Part shown: positions 17,453 through 26,025 of the stretch, piece after piece
How positions within the stretch are numbered: the first letter of the stretch is position 1
Layout of the letters: every line of letters begins with the position of its first letter
Assembly (NCBI RefSeq): GCF_003570725.1
Contig: NZ_QWVS01000048.1
Span: forward strand, 1 to 48,326
DNA from: Peribacillus asahii
GTDB lineage: Bacteria; Bacillota; Bacilli; Bacillales; DSM-1321
Direction: 5' to 3'
Length of the DNA: 48,326 nucleotides
The notes under the pieces: model-generated
The model's database searches: none
Told to the model about the DNA's origin: nothing
The model's input: only the letters and a program-made list of their open reading frames with translations
Translations under genes and position numbers: made by a program

Positions 17453-19594
17453 TTAGATGGATGAAATCGTATTGTTTATATTTATACTTCTTTCATTTAC
17501 TATTTTTTGATACTTACGGCTAACAGATGATTGGCTAATTCCTAATGCTTTTGCAGCCTTTGTTGTTGTTTTATATTGCTTCATTGCTAGGAGTATGAGC
17601 TGTTCCTCCACGTGATCCATAGCCTCCTGCAAAGGCATTACCCTTGTAATGACCGGCTTTGATTTTTTCACATCATATCCCAAAGAAAGAAATTGACTCA
17701 CGAATTCAGAAGTAATGTTCTGTTCCTCAGATGACACGACCAATCTCTCAATGATATTTTGAAGTTCCCTTACATTCCCCGGCCATGAGTAAAATTCTAA
17801 AACATTAATCGCATCTGGAGTGAGATTGAAGTCCTTATTATATTTATAATTTAGTTGTTGAAGAAAATGAAAAGCCAGTACTGAAATGTCCTCTACCCTT
17901 TCTCTTAATGCAGGTATATGGAGGGGAATTACATTTAAGCGATAGAAAAGGTCTTCTCGAAAACTACCGGCTTCAACCATCTTTTCTAGCCTTTTATTTG
18001 TCGCTGCAATAATTTGAACGTCCACCTTAATAGGTGATGTACTCCCAACTGGAATAACCTCTTGTTCCTGCAGTACTCTCAAAAGTTTTACTTGAAGATG
18101 TAAGGGCATCTCACCAATCTCATCCAAAAACAAAACCCCTTTATCTGCTTGCTTAAAATACCCCTCTTTTCCATTTTTATCAGCACCTGTAAAAGAACCT
18201 TTCGTATATCCAAAAAGTTCACTTTCTAATAAGTTTTCTGGGATTGCTCCACAGTTTAGTTTTAAAAAGGGCTTGGAAGAACGACTTCCGAGTTGATGAA
18301 TAGCCTGAGCAATGACTTCCTTTCCTACACCCGATTCCCCATATAGAAGGACAGTCGAAGAAAAGTCTGCTATTTTTCTGGCCTGATTTATGATTTGTTC
18401 CATTTTTGAACTTCGATAAATCAATTTCTTAGTAAATCGATCCTTATTTTTAAAATCATCTAATTCCTTTTTATACTGCTCCGATATCTTTTTCATTTCT
18501 TTTAGCTCTGTTTTTAAGCGTGTTGTTTCAGTAATATCCCTGGATGCAACAATAATCCTATCTATTTCATTCTTATCATTGAAAACTGGATTTCCGACAG
18601 CAAGAATCTTACGCCCATTTCTAGTCTCCTGCACAACAGAAACCCTTTTCTTTTTTTCTAAAACGAGTCTAATGACAGATGGACTAAATAACGCCCGTTC
18701 CTCCAGCTTCAAGATATTTTTACCGATCGATTCCTTTAAATCCGTATCCCAGAATCCAGGAATTACGCTGTCGCTGAAGCGAATTAGCTCTGCCTTATGG
18801 TTTACGACGAGAATTTCATCATAAATGCTCGATAATATGGCGTTCATATCTTTATTTAAATCTTTGATATACTCAATTTCCATTGCCATTTCTTCGACCA
18901 TAGGTAAATCCTGTACGACAATCACAATGCCCTCAACAATCTGTTCAAAATTAAAGATTGGGCTATAATCCACGAGGACACCCGTTTCATCTCTAATTTG
19001 CAGCTGATTAAGGATGGTTTCGCCTGTTTCAAATACATTGTTTATGTGTTCACCGTTAAAAATACATTCAGCTTGCACATTCATAACTTTCTCTGCCGTA
19101 GCTTTCATCATCTTCAAGCCCGAATCATTATAATTAATAATCCGCTTTTCCTTATCTATTACAAAAATCCCCATAGGTATCGAGGTTAGGATGATTTTTA
19201 ACAAATCGATATTCTGATTCTCTTGCTTAAAAAGTTCAGCAAGAATATCCTCACGCCGTATATAACCAGCTGGTTTCTCATCTTCCTCTTTGATAATCGC
19301 AAATGGTTCCCCAATAATTTGAAAGAGAACAGGTAACGAAATGTGCTCATTGAGCTTACAGATACTGTCAATCGTTTTTGAATGATTCAATAAGTCTCTT
19401 AATGTTAATGGTGAACCCTCTTTGATCCCCTGTGAAAGAGTGTTCATATTAACATATGAAAATAACTTCTCTTGTTTAATCAAGAATAAAAAGGGTTCTT
19501 TAATGCCCATAATTTCTATATGTTGATCTTCTTCTATTTCATCTATAGCTATTGTAATGAGTGGTCTAATCTTTTCTTTAGCGATTGCAAACAT
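17453..19594 (-). CDS. Sigma-54-dependent activator (PAS-AAA+-Fis HTH)
   Basis: The 713-aa protein has an N-terminal ~125-residue region that may be a degenerate CBS-like sensor, two PAS domains (about 130-235 and 250-360; FVIDKEKRIINYN, LVVNHKAELIRF), and a sigma-54 AAA+ domain. In the AAA+ domain are Walker A GESGVGKE, the GAFTGA loop as GSFTGA, Walker B LFLDEIGEMP and arginine-finger region FREDLFYRLNV. A C-terminal Fis-type HTH follows (TKAAKALGISQSSVSRKYQ). The layout resembles RocR and BkdR of Bacillus. It sits amid five sigma-54 promoters driving polyamine genes and is the obvious activator, with a polyamine or derivative as candidate ligand. ATG 19594 follows AAGGAGGG. Its own promoter looks like sigma-A. 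Confidence 0.92.
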   Translation of the reverse strand: MFAIAKEKIRPLITIAIDEIEEDQHIEIMGIKEPFLFLIKQEKLFSYVNMNTLSQGIKEGSPLTLRDLLNHSKTIDSICKLNEHISLPVLFQIIGEPFAIIKEEDEKPAGYIRREDILAELFKQENQNIDLLKIILTSIPMGIFVIDKEKRIINYNDSGLKMMKATAEKVMNVQAECIFNGEHINNVFETGETILNQLQIRDETGVLVDYSPIFNFEQIVEGIVIVVQDLPMVEEMAMEIEYIKDLNKDMNAILSSIYDEILVVNHKAELIRFSDSVIPGFWDTDLKESIGKNILKLEERALFSPSVIRLVLEKKKRVSVVQETRNGRKILAVGNPVFNDKNEIDRIIVASRDITETTRLKTELKEMKKISEQYKKELDDFKNKDRFTKKLIYRSSKMEQIINQARKIADFSSTVLLYGESGVGKEVIAQAIHQLGSRSSKPFLKLNCGAIPENLLESELFGYTKGSFTGADKNGKEGYFKQADKGVLFLDEIGEMPLHLQVKLLRVLQEQEVIPVGSTSPIKVDVQIIAATNKRLEKMVEAGSFREDLFYRLNVIPLHIPALRERVEDISVLAFHFLQQLNYKYNKDFNLTPDAINVLEFYSWPGNVRELQNIIERLVVSSEEQNITSEFVSQFLSLGYDVKKSKPVITRVMPLQEAMDHVEEQLILLAMKQYKTTTKAAKALGISQSSVSRKYQKIVNERSININNTISSI

Positions 19595-19616
19595 ATGTAA
19601 CCCTCCTTATTTTCTC

Positions 19617-19645
19617 TTAATATGGGTATTGTTAACATTCTACAA
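19617..19645 (-). promoter_or_regulatory. Possible sigma-A promoter of the activator gene
   Basis: On the minus strand TTGTAG, 17 bp, then TATTAA, ending 23 bp before the activator start. The match is moderate. No sigma-54 element or 18-bp dyad is seen here, which suggests basal expression of the activator. Confidence 0.35.
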
Positions 19646-19705
19646 TACTTTTTCAGAAAAATTCAATAAATTCCTATTGTTCCTTTTACTAGAAAAAATA
19701 ATAAA

Positions 19706-19749
19706 TACAGCAAAAAGAAGATGAATGGAATCATCTTCTTTTTGCTGTA
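19706..19749 (-). terminator. Terminator of the glutamate dehydrogenase operon
   Basis: A perfect 19-bp stem starting TACAGCAAAAAGAAG, with a 6-nt loop, abuts the stop of the 85-aa gene and is followed by TTTATTATTTTTT on the minus strand. Confidence 0.92.
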
Positions 19750-20007
19750 TTAATCACTGCCAATCACGAATAAATCTTCTTTAAAATAGGCGAGGACCAT
19801 TCCGGTTACTACATGTTCCCCTTCCAAAACTTCTAATGATTCTACTTCTCCGTTGACACATGTATGAACGATTTCCAAACGCCCATCTGCTGTCTTAATA
19901 TGAAATAGTGGTTTCCATGCGTAGAATCTTGAATTTTCATTGATTGAAATCTTTTCCACGACACCATGACAAGGACTAAGAATCACATCAGCATACATAT
20001 GCATCAT
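19750..20007 (-). CDS. Biotinyl/lipoyl-like barrel protein, 85 aa
   Basis: The short protein fits a barrel-sandwich hybrid fold: ADVILSPCHGVVEKISI, then ENSRFYAWKPLFHIKT, VNGEVESLEVLEGEHVV and TGMVLAYFKED. This pattern (SP..G.V, then G.V..L.V.EG..V..G..L) is that of biotinyl, lipoyl and membrane-fusion barrel domains. The usual modified-lysine turn is absent, so it is probably not biotinylated or lipoylated. It follows glutamate dehydrogenase by 50 bp and shares its terminator. A regulatory or binding partner of that enzyme is a reasonable guess, not shown by sequence. The start may be ATG 20007 or ATG 19998; the latter has better spacing from AAAGGG. Confidence 0.65.
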   Translation of the reverse strand: MMHMYADVILSPCHGVVEKISINENSRFYAWKPLFHIKTADGRLEIVHTCVNGEVESLEVLEGEHVVTGMVLAYFKEDLFVIGSD

Positions 20008-20057
20008 CCCTTTCTTTAAGTATTCTTCAAATACCTATTAATTCCCTAATTAGTTGT

Positions 20058-21362
20058 TTAAGATTGGAACCTGATCCATCCTCGAAGCCGGGATGCTTCT
20101 ACTACTTTACGGATTCCTTCTATATAGGCGGCTACTTTCATGTTCACGGAAAACGTTTTAGAAGTATGATAGACCTTCAAAAAGCTGACTGTTATTTTTT
20201 CTTTTAATCGTTGATCGACAAGCTCTTCTGTCCAATAATATCCTTGGTTGTTTTGGCACCATTCAAAATAAGAGACAATTACACCCCCTGAATTCGCCAA
20301 AATATCCGGGACTAGTAATATACCTTTTTCATCGAGAATCTTAATGGCTTCTTTTGTAGTTGGTCCATTTGCTGCTTCAATTAAAATTTTGCATTGTAAT
20401 CGCCTTGCATTTTGTTTGTTGACCACTCCGCTAATAGCAGCAGGAATGAGCACATCGCACTCTTTTTCTAATAATTCTTGATTGGATAAAGAATCTTTAA
20501 ATCTATTCGAAACAACTCCAAACGAGTCTCTATTATCCAAAAGGTACGGTATATCTAAGCCGTCGGGGTCATATAAACCACCAAGCACATCCGCTATTCC
20601 GACAACCTTTGCCCCTAATTCATGTAAATACATCGCTAAATAACTACCAACATTTCCGAATCCCTGAATAATTACCCGCATCCCTTGAATAGGAATTTTC
20701 TTTAAATCACTAACCGTTTGAAGCGTATATAATACTCCCTTAGAAGTAGCTGTTTCCCTACCCTTTGATCCCCCTAATGAGAGTGGCTTACCTGTAATAA
20801 AGCCAGGTGAATCAAATTCCCTGATATGATAGTATTCATCTAGCATCCAAGCCATTATTTGAGAATTTGTATACATATCCGGTGCAGGAATATCCTTTGT
20901 CGGCCCCACTATTTGACTAACCGCCCGCACATACCCTCTACTTAATCGTTCTATCTCAGGAAAACTCATCTTTCTAGGATCACAGACAATGCCACCCTTT
21001 GCCCCTCCATATGGAAGATCTGTTATTCCACATTTCAAACTCATCCACCCCGCCAAAGCCTTCACTTCTTCTGGAGTGACATCTGGGTGGAACCTAATCC
21101 CTCCTTTCGTTGGACCCATTGCATCATTATGCTGAGCCCGATATCCTTGAAACATCCTTGTCTCACCATTGTCCATTTGAACAGGAATACTGACCTCTAA
21201 AAACCGCATTGGTGTTTTTATAAAATCAAAAACTTGATCTGGATAGTTCAAAACTCCAATTGCTTCTTTTAAGATATCCTGGAATTCTTGCAAAGAATTA
21301 TCCTTTTCACTCTCTTGATTTACCCTTTGGCTTTTTACAATTCCCTCAGTTTTCCCTGCCAT
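20058..21362 (-). CDS. NAD-type glutamate dehydrogenase (RocG/GudB-like)
   Basis: A 434-aa protein of the Glu/Leu/Phe/Val dehydrogenase family. It shows the substrate-binding GPTKGGIRFHP, catalytic-lysine region LPYGGAKGGI, IPAPDMYTNSQIMAWM, and the nucleotide-binding GFGNVGSYLAMYL typical of a Rossmann fold, plus IPAAISGVVN. Length and motifs match the hexameric catabolic enzymes RocG and GudB of Bacillus. It deaminates glutamate to 2-oxoglutarate and ammonium. Beside PatA, which consumes 2-oxoglutarate and makes glutamate, it would regenerate the acceptor. Its own sigma-54 promoter lies 38 bp upstream; ATG 21362 follows GAGGTG. B. subtilis rocG is likewise sigma-54 controlled, so an arginine-pathway role is an alternative. 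Confidence 0.92.
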   Translation of the reverse strand: MAGKTEGIVKSQRVNQESEKDNSLQEFQDILKEAIGVLNYPDQVFDFIKTPMRFLEVSIPVQMDNGETRMFQGYRAQHNDAMGPTKGGIRFHPDVTPEEVKALAGWMSLKCGITDLPYGGAKGGIVCDPRKMSFPEIERLSRGYVRAVSQIVGPTKDIPAPDMYTNSQIMAWMLDEYYHIREFDSPGFITGKPLSLGGSKGRETATSKGVLYTLQTVSDLKKIPIQGMRVIIQGFGNVGSYLAMYLHELGAKVVGIADVLGGLYDPDGLDIPYLLDNRDSFGVVSNRFKDSLSNQELLEKECDVLIPAAISGVVNKQNARRLQCKILIEAANGPTTKEAIKILDEKGILLVPDILANSGGVIVSYFEWCQNNQGYYWTEELVDQRLKEKITVSFLKVYHTSKTFSVNMKVAAYIEGIRKVVEASRLRGWIRFQS

Positions 21363-21399
21363 TTTAGCACCTCATTTTTTTATTCTTATAAATATATAA

Positions 21400-21416
21400 A
21401 GCAATTTTCGTGCCAG
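21400..21416 (-). promoter_or_regulatory. Sigma-54 promoter of glutamate dehydrogenase
   Basis: CTGGCACGAAAATTGCT on the minus strand: -24 CTGGCACG and -12 TTGCT with 10 bp between GG and GC. It lies 38 bp before the start codon. Confidence 0.92.
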
Positions 21417-21485
21417 CTTTAACATCATATTACTCGTTGGTATATCAGCCCTGCATTCAGCCAAATATATGTATAAATTCATAAG

Positions 21486-21503
21486 TCATTCAAATTTGCA
21501 TAA
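21486..21503. promoter_or_regulatory. Candidate activator site, copy 2
   Basis: TCATTCAAATTTGCATAA matches the reverse complement of the site at 17375 at 16 of 18 positions. It lies about 70 bp upstream of the glutamate dehydrogenase -24 element. Confidence 0.65.
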
Positions 21504-21536
21504 TGTCAAAATCGAATGATGAAATAAACGACAATC

Positions 21537-21568
21537 AAAAAAACGCATCCTAATAGAATGCGTTTTTT
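21537..21568 (-). terminator. Terminator of the putrescine importer gene
   Basis: AAAACGCAT and ATGCGTTTT pair around CCTAATAGA with A and T tracts on both sides. It lies 4 bp after the importer stop and could also work in the other direction. Confidence 0.85.
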
Positions 21569-21571
21569 CCT

Positions 21572-22917
21572 TTATGCCTGAATTTCTTCAACCTGATATT
21601 GAGGTGGAGCTTTCCGGAATGCCTTTGTAATATATAAGAGATAACCAAAACCAATGATGAACCAGGCTAACCCCATTACTAGTGAGCTAGTCTCGAGGTT
21701 AATCCAGAGAATAGCAATTGATAAAGCGCCGATTAAAGGCATAATTAAGTATTTGAAGAACCCCTTTATAGTTCGATGCTTCTTTTCCCGTAAAACAAAA
21801 TGATTAATCACTGACAGATTTACAAAAGTAAAGGCCATTAATGCACCAAAGTTAATTAGTGATGCTGCCGTGACTAAATCAAAGAAACAGGCTGATAATG
21901 AAATAACCCCAACTATGACAACGTTAATAGCTGGTGTTTTCCACTTAGGATGAATATATCCGAACCATTTTTCCGGAAACACTTTATCACGGCCCATAAC
22001 ATATAAAAGACGTGAGACACTGGCATGTGATGCTAGCCCTGATGCTAACGTATTGACGAAAGTTGTACAAAGAAAAATCGATTGAAACAGCTTCCCTCCT
22101 ACATAAAGAGCGATTTCTGGTAAAGCAGCCTCTGGCTCCTTAAACCGAGACATATCCGGAAAAAAGAGCTGAATAAAGAATGAAGCAGTGATGAAAATAA
22201 TTCCCCCCAAAGGGCAGTAAGAAAGATCGCTTTCGGAATCGTTTTTTTCGGATTTGGTGTTTCTTCTGCCAGTGTCGTTACTGCATCAAACCCTAAGAAA
22301 GAAAAACAAAGAATAGTAGCCCCGGTAATTAAAACTGAATAGTTCATTCCATCTGTAAAGAAAGGCTGCATTGTAAACACTTCTCCTGCACCTTCACCAT
22401 TATGCAAACCCTTTACAACAAGGATGACAAAAACTACCATGATGGCAACCTGAATGAAAACAAAAAGGGCATTAAAATTAGCAAGTAGATTAACGCTCCG
22501 AAGATTGAGAATCGTAACAATTCCTACAAATAAAAACACCCATACCCATGTTGGAACTTCTGGAAATAGTGCTGTAAGGTAGATTTTAGTCAACAATGCA
22601 TTTACCATTGGCAAAAAGAGATAATCTAACAATGAGGACCATCCTACCAAAAACCCTAAATGTCGGTTAATCGCCTTTTGCGTATAAGTATAGGCAGAAC
22701 CTGCTGTAGGGAAGATCTTTACAAGCTTTCCATAGCTTGCAGCTGTAAATAGCATACCCACCAATGCAATAATATAGGCAGTTGGGACATGACCTTCCGT
22801 AATTTCAGAGACAATACCAAATGTGTCAAATACGACCATGGGCGTCATATAAGCTAGCCCCATCATAACGATTTGCCATAATTTTAGTGATCTTTTCAAT
22901 TTAGCACCATCTTCCAC
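21572..22917 (-). pseudogene. puuP: Putrescine importer PuuP homologue with one frameshift
   Basis: From GTG 22917 the frame reads [35 protein letters not shown] and [20 protein letters not shown], very close to E. coli PuuP, a proton-driven APC-family putrescine importer. It loses phase in the G-run (plus-strand C6 at 22203-22208). One more base restores [20 protein letters not shown] and the rest ([39 protein letters not shown]). Corrected length is about 448 aa with 12 helices. Everything else, including promoter and terminator, is intact, so the indel may be a sequencing error or a slippery-tract variant. It is divergent from agmatinase and has a sigma-54 promoter. Confidence 0.9.
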
Positions 22918-23028
22918 CTATCATTCCCCCTTTTTTGCGCTTTCCTTTTATAGTTAACCCATCAAATTAGCTGAAATTAAGAATCCTCCCTTCTTTTTCA
23001 AATTTCTAAGGTCTTCATAATATCAAAA

Positions 23029-23045
23029 TGCATATCTTGTGCCAC
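23029..23045 (-). promoter_or_regulatory. Sigma-54 promoter of puuP
   Basis: GTGGCACAAGATATGCA on the minus strand keeps GG and GC with exact 10-bp spacing. The -24 box is TGGCAC; the -12 box has one deviation (ATGCA). It is 112 bp from the start codon. Confidence 0.8.
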
Positions 23046-23152
23046 ACTCCGACATTTGATAAAAAATGCCAAAAAAACTTTTAAATGACGCAATATTAGA
23101 TAGAAAATTGGAGTTATAAACTAGATTAGGAGATGAATCGATTTCGTATAAT

Positions 23153-23170
23153 CCATTCAGTTCTGCATAA
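23153..23170. promoter_or_regulatory. Candidate activator site, copy 3
   Basis: CCATTCAGTTCTGCATAA keeps both half-sites (ATTCA and TGCATAA) but not the centre of the other copies. It lies about 109 bp from the puuP -24 element and about 82 bp from that of agmatinase, so one site may serve both. Confidence 0.55.
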
Positions 23171-23251
23171 ATTATTCTTTTCTTCATAAATATTCTAAAT
23201 CATATCTAGATTTAGAGTACACCAAAGATCTTTTTAATAGAGAACTCGGAG

Positions 23252-23268
23252 TTGGCATGATATTTGCA
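23252..23268 (+). promoter_or_regulatory. Sigma-54 promoter of the agmatinase gene
   Basis: TTGGCATGATATTTGCA: -24 TTGGCAT and -12 TTGCA with exact 10-bp GG-GC spacing, 44 bp before the chosen start codon. Confidence 0.9.
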
Positions 23269-23311
23269 TAACTTTAACAAAGAGAGACTAAAAAAATTGG
23301 AGGAATACAAA

Positions 23312-24277
23312 ATGAAATATCCACTATCCCCTGACGTAAAACCAGAGTTCTGTACGACCGGCTCATTTATGCGATTACCTGCCTCAAGAGAAAATGCTAA
23401 ATTAGCCGTGGTAGGTTTGCCTTTTGATACAGCTGCATCATTCAGGGTAGGAGCAAGGTTTGCCCCACAGGCAATCCGTCAGGCATCTATGACTCTATTT
23501 CCTTACCATCCAATTCACAAGGTATACCCGTTTGATGACTGTAATGCGATTGATATTGGGGATGTTTCAGTCATCCCTCATAATATCCACCGAAGCTATG
23601 AGTTAATTGAAAGTGCAATGACAGACTTGATGAAACAAGGAATCATTCCAATAGGTATTGGTGGAGACCACTCAGTAACATTGGCAAACCTACGTGCCGC
23701 CGCAAAAATATATGGACCGGTCGCACTACTCCATTTTGATTCACATACAGATACCTGGGATACCTATTATGATGAGAAGTATTGGCATGGTTCCCCTTTT
23801 ATCCGCGCTTATGAGGAAGGGCTACTTCAAACGGATAAAGTGTTCCAAATTGGAATTAGAGGTACGCTTAATCATCCCGGAGATATAGATGCTAGCACAG
23901 ATTTAGGCTATAAGGTGATTACTACTGCTGAATTAAAAGATAGAGGAATCGAGGATGTCCTAAAGCAGGTTAAGAATATCATCGGAGATACGCCATGTTT
24001 CTTAAGCTTCGATATTGATTTTGTGGATCCATCATATGCCCCTGGTACAGGCACCCTAGAGGTTGGCGGTCCAAGTAGCTTTGAAACCCTTCAGATGATT
24101 CGTTCTCTACATGGATTTAATTTTATCGGGTTCGATCTGGTGGAGGTTCTCCCCCCCTACGATCCAACACAAATCACATCACTATTAGCAGCCACTATCA
24201 TTCATGACTTTGCTAGTTTAGTAGCCTTAAAGATAAAGGAAGAAAAACAAGACAAATCGCGCCAAAATAATTCATAG
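23312..24277 (+). CDS. Agmatinase-family ureohydrolase
   Basis: A 321-aa protein with all the dinuclear manganese motifs of arginase/agmatinase enzymes: GIGGDHSVT, HFDSHTDTW (Asp, His and Asp ligands kept) and SFDIDFVDPSYAPGTGTLEV. Length fits agmatinase. It would convert agmatine to putrescine and urea in the cytoplasm. 4-Guanidinobutyrase is the main alternative, since the DSHTDTW loop is shared with that branch; either product feeds the 4-aminobutyrate route here. The start is ATG 23312, behind TTGGAGGAATACAAA; the open frame runs upstream into the sigma-54 promoter and cannot all be coding. It is divergent from puuP. Confidence 0.88.
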   Translation: MKYPLSPDVKPEFCTTGSFMRLPASRENAKLAVVGLPFDTAASFRVGARFAPQAIRQASMTLFPYHPIHKVYPFDDCNAIDIGDVSVIPHNIHRSYELIESAMTDLMKQGIIPIGIGGDHSVTLANLRAAAKIYGPVALLHFDSHTDTWDTYYDEKYWHGSPFIRAYEEGLLQTDKVFQIGIRGTLNHPGDIDASTDLGYKVITTAELKDRGIEDVLKQVKNIIGDTPCFLSFDIDFVDPSYAPGTGTLEVGGPSSFETLQMIRSLHGFNFIGFDLVEVLPPYDPTQITSLLAATIIHDFASLVALKIKEEKQDKSRQNNS

Positions 24278-24308
24278 TATTTCATTGAATGCAAGCTTAT
24301 GAAATGAA

Positions 24309-24346
24309 GAAAAAGCAGACCTTAACGAGGTTCTGCTTCTTTTTGG
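24309..24346 (+). terminator. Terminator of the agmatinase gene
   Basis: AAGCAGACC and GGTTCTGCTT pair with one bulge around TTAACGA; CTTTTT follows. Confidence 0.8.
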
Positions 24347-24476
24347 TTTATAATCATAAGTTACCCATAAGTATTCGAATCTATGAGAAATTGAATTTCA
24401 GAGCCTTTTCATAAAAAACACTGTTTTAAAGTAGATGACTTTAGATAGGTCGATTTTTTATTCACTTTTGAATAGA

Positions 24477-24494
24477 GTATGCAATATTGAATAA
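24477..24494. promoter_or_regulatory. Candidate activator site, copy 4
   Basis: GTATGCAATATTGAATAA matches the site at 17375 at 16 of 18 positions. It lies about 109 bp upstream of the -24 element at 24603. Confidence 0.65.
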
Positions 24495-24602
24495 TCACAA
24501 AATGTAATTCTTATTTAAAATATACATCTCCCCTCCTCATTTTCCCCTTTATCTTCAATTTATTTGTTATTACAAAAGAAAAACGTTACAATCCGCCTTA
24601 AT

Positions 24603-24619
24603 TTGGCATGTTTTTTGCT
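24603..24619 (+). promoter_or_regulatory. Sigma-54 promoter of permease-amidohydrolase operon
   Basis: TTGGCATGTTTTTTGCT: -24 TTGGCAT, -12 TTGCT, 10 bp between GG and GC, 47 bp before the permease start. Confidence 0.9.
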
Positions 24620-24665
24620 TTATTTTATGTATATTAGCTAAATCAGAAAATAAAGGGGGCTTTAT

Positions 24666-26009
24666 ATGTCAGATTCGAAAGAAATGAAAAGGTCATTAAC
24701 TCTTATTCCTGTTGTTCTATTTGGTTTTTCTTTTATGGCATTGGCTACTGTGTTTAGTACATATGGAATCGCTGCAGAAATATCTCATGGTATGGTCCCA
24801 GGCTCCTACTTACTCGCCTTAATTGTGATACTCTTTACCGCATACAGTTATGGACAGATGGCAAAAGTGATTCCTTCGGCAGGTTCAGCGTATGCATACA
24901 CACAAAAATCAATCAATTCTTATGCTGGTTTTCTAGTAGGTTGGTCGATTTTAATGGATTATTTATTCATCCCAATGGTTAATTACTTGTTATTTAGTAT
25001 CTTCTTCTCCGCAGCCTTTCCAGCTGTACCGGCATACGTTTGGGTATTAGGTCTACTATTGATTGTGACGGTGATTAATGTATTGGGCGTGAAAATGGCG
25101 ACAAAAACCAATGCTCTGCTTACCATTTTCTCTTTGCTTTTTATTGCGATATTTATTGGATTATCTATTCGTGAAATTACTGGTGGTGCAGGAACGGGGA
25201 CACTTTGGAGCTTTGAGTCTTTTTATAATACGAACGAGCCCTTCTCTTTCATCGTCGCAGGGGCAGCTCTTCTTTGTTTCTCATTTCTTGGATTTGATTC
25301 TGCTACAACGTTTGCTGAAGAAACGGTTCAACCTGAAAAAAACATTCCTCGCGCAGTCTATATCATTATGTTTACGGGTGGCATTCTATTTATAGCCGTA
25401 TCATATTTTGCACATAATGTCTGGCCTTCATATGATACGTTCACTAATGCGGATGCGGCAGCCAGCGAGATTATTACATTTGTTGGCGGAAAAACATTTG
25501 TTACTTTCTTCTTGGCTGTTTACGGGCTCACTGCCTTTGGATCTGCTATGTCTTCTCAAGCAAGTGCATCGCGTGTCCTCTATGCAATGGGGCGTGATGG
25601 ACAATTACCGAAGAAGTTCTTCGGAGCCCTTCATAAAAAATATAACACTCCTGTTAATAACATTCTTTTAATTAGTGGATTTTCGCTACTTGCATTGGTT
25701 TTAAGTTTGACATTAGTTGCTTCGTTTATAAACTTCGGAGCATTTCTTGCCTTCACTTGTGTTAACCTCTCTGTCATTTCTTATTATTTTATCAAGAACA
25801 AACAACGATCTTTTAAAGGAGCCGTTCTATATTTAATCATCCCACTTATTGGATCCATTCTTGATATATGGCTACTTGTGAACTTAGATATTCACTCAAA
25901 AGTACTTGGAGGAATTTGGTTTACACTTGGGTTTGTATACTTACTTTTTTTAACAAAAGGACTAAGGAAATCACCACCAGAAATGAATTTATCAGGTGAA
26001 CATATTTAA
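24666..26009 (+). CDS. APC-family permease, PuuP-like paralogue
   Basis: A 447-aa, 12-helix amino-acid/polyamine permease. It aligns along its length with the PuuP homologue of this window: [79 protein letters not shown]. It is clearly diverged from PuuP, so its substrate is probably a related cation such as agmatine, cadaverine or an acyl-polyamine; this is inferred from context. It has its own sigma-54 promoter and dyad. ATG 24666 follows AAAGGGGG. The amidohydrolase starts 16 bp after its stop, so the two are one operon and may act on the same compound. Confidence 0.85.
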   Translation: MSDSKEMKRSLTLIPVVLFGFSFMALATVFSTYGIAAEISHGMVPGSYLLALIVILFTAYSYGQMAKVIPSAGSAYAYTQKSINSYAGFLVGWSILMDYLFIPMVNYLLFSIFFSAAFPAVPAYVWVLGLLLIVTVINVLGVKMATKTNALLTIFSLLFIAIFIGLSIREITGGAGTGTLWSFESFYNTNEPFSFIVAGAALLCFSFLGFDSATTFAEETVQPEKNIPRAVYIIMFTGGILFIAVSYFAHNVWPSYDTFTNADAAASEIITFVGGKTFVTFFLAVYGLTAFGSAMSSQASASRVLYAMGRDGQLPKKFFGALHKKYNTPVNNILLISGFSLLALVLSLTLVASFINFGAFLAFTCVNLSVISYYFIKNKQRSFKGAVLYLIIPLIGSILDIWLLVNLDIHSKVLGGIWFTLGFVYLLFLTKGLRKSPPEMNLSGEHI

Positions 26010-26025
26010 AAAAGGAGAAATGATT

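Larger units (their letters stand above)
22918..23311. other. Divergent regulatory region, puuP and agmatinase
   Basis: This 394-bp region holds two sigma-54 promoters facing apart (23029 and 23252) and one 18-bp dyad between them. The puuP leader is about 100 nt, longer than that of the other units; no riboswitch-like structure was recognised in it. Confidence 0.75.
24278..24665. other. Regulatory gap before the second APC permease
   Basis: It contains the agmatinase terminator, an 18-bp dyad (24477) and a sigma-54 promoter (24603). No ORF with a ribosome site was found. Confidence 0.7.

Noticed and set aside
23264..23311. Upstream extension of the agmatinase frame from a codon at 23264
   Set aside because: It begins inside the -12 region of the sigma-54 promoter; the ATG at 23312 has an excellent ribosome site.
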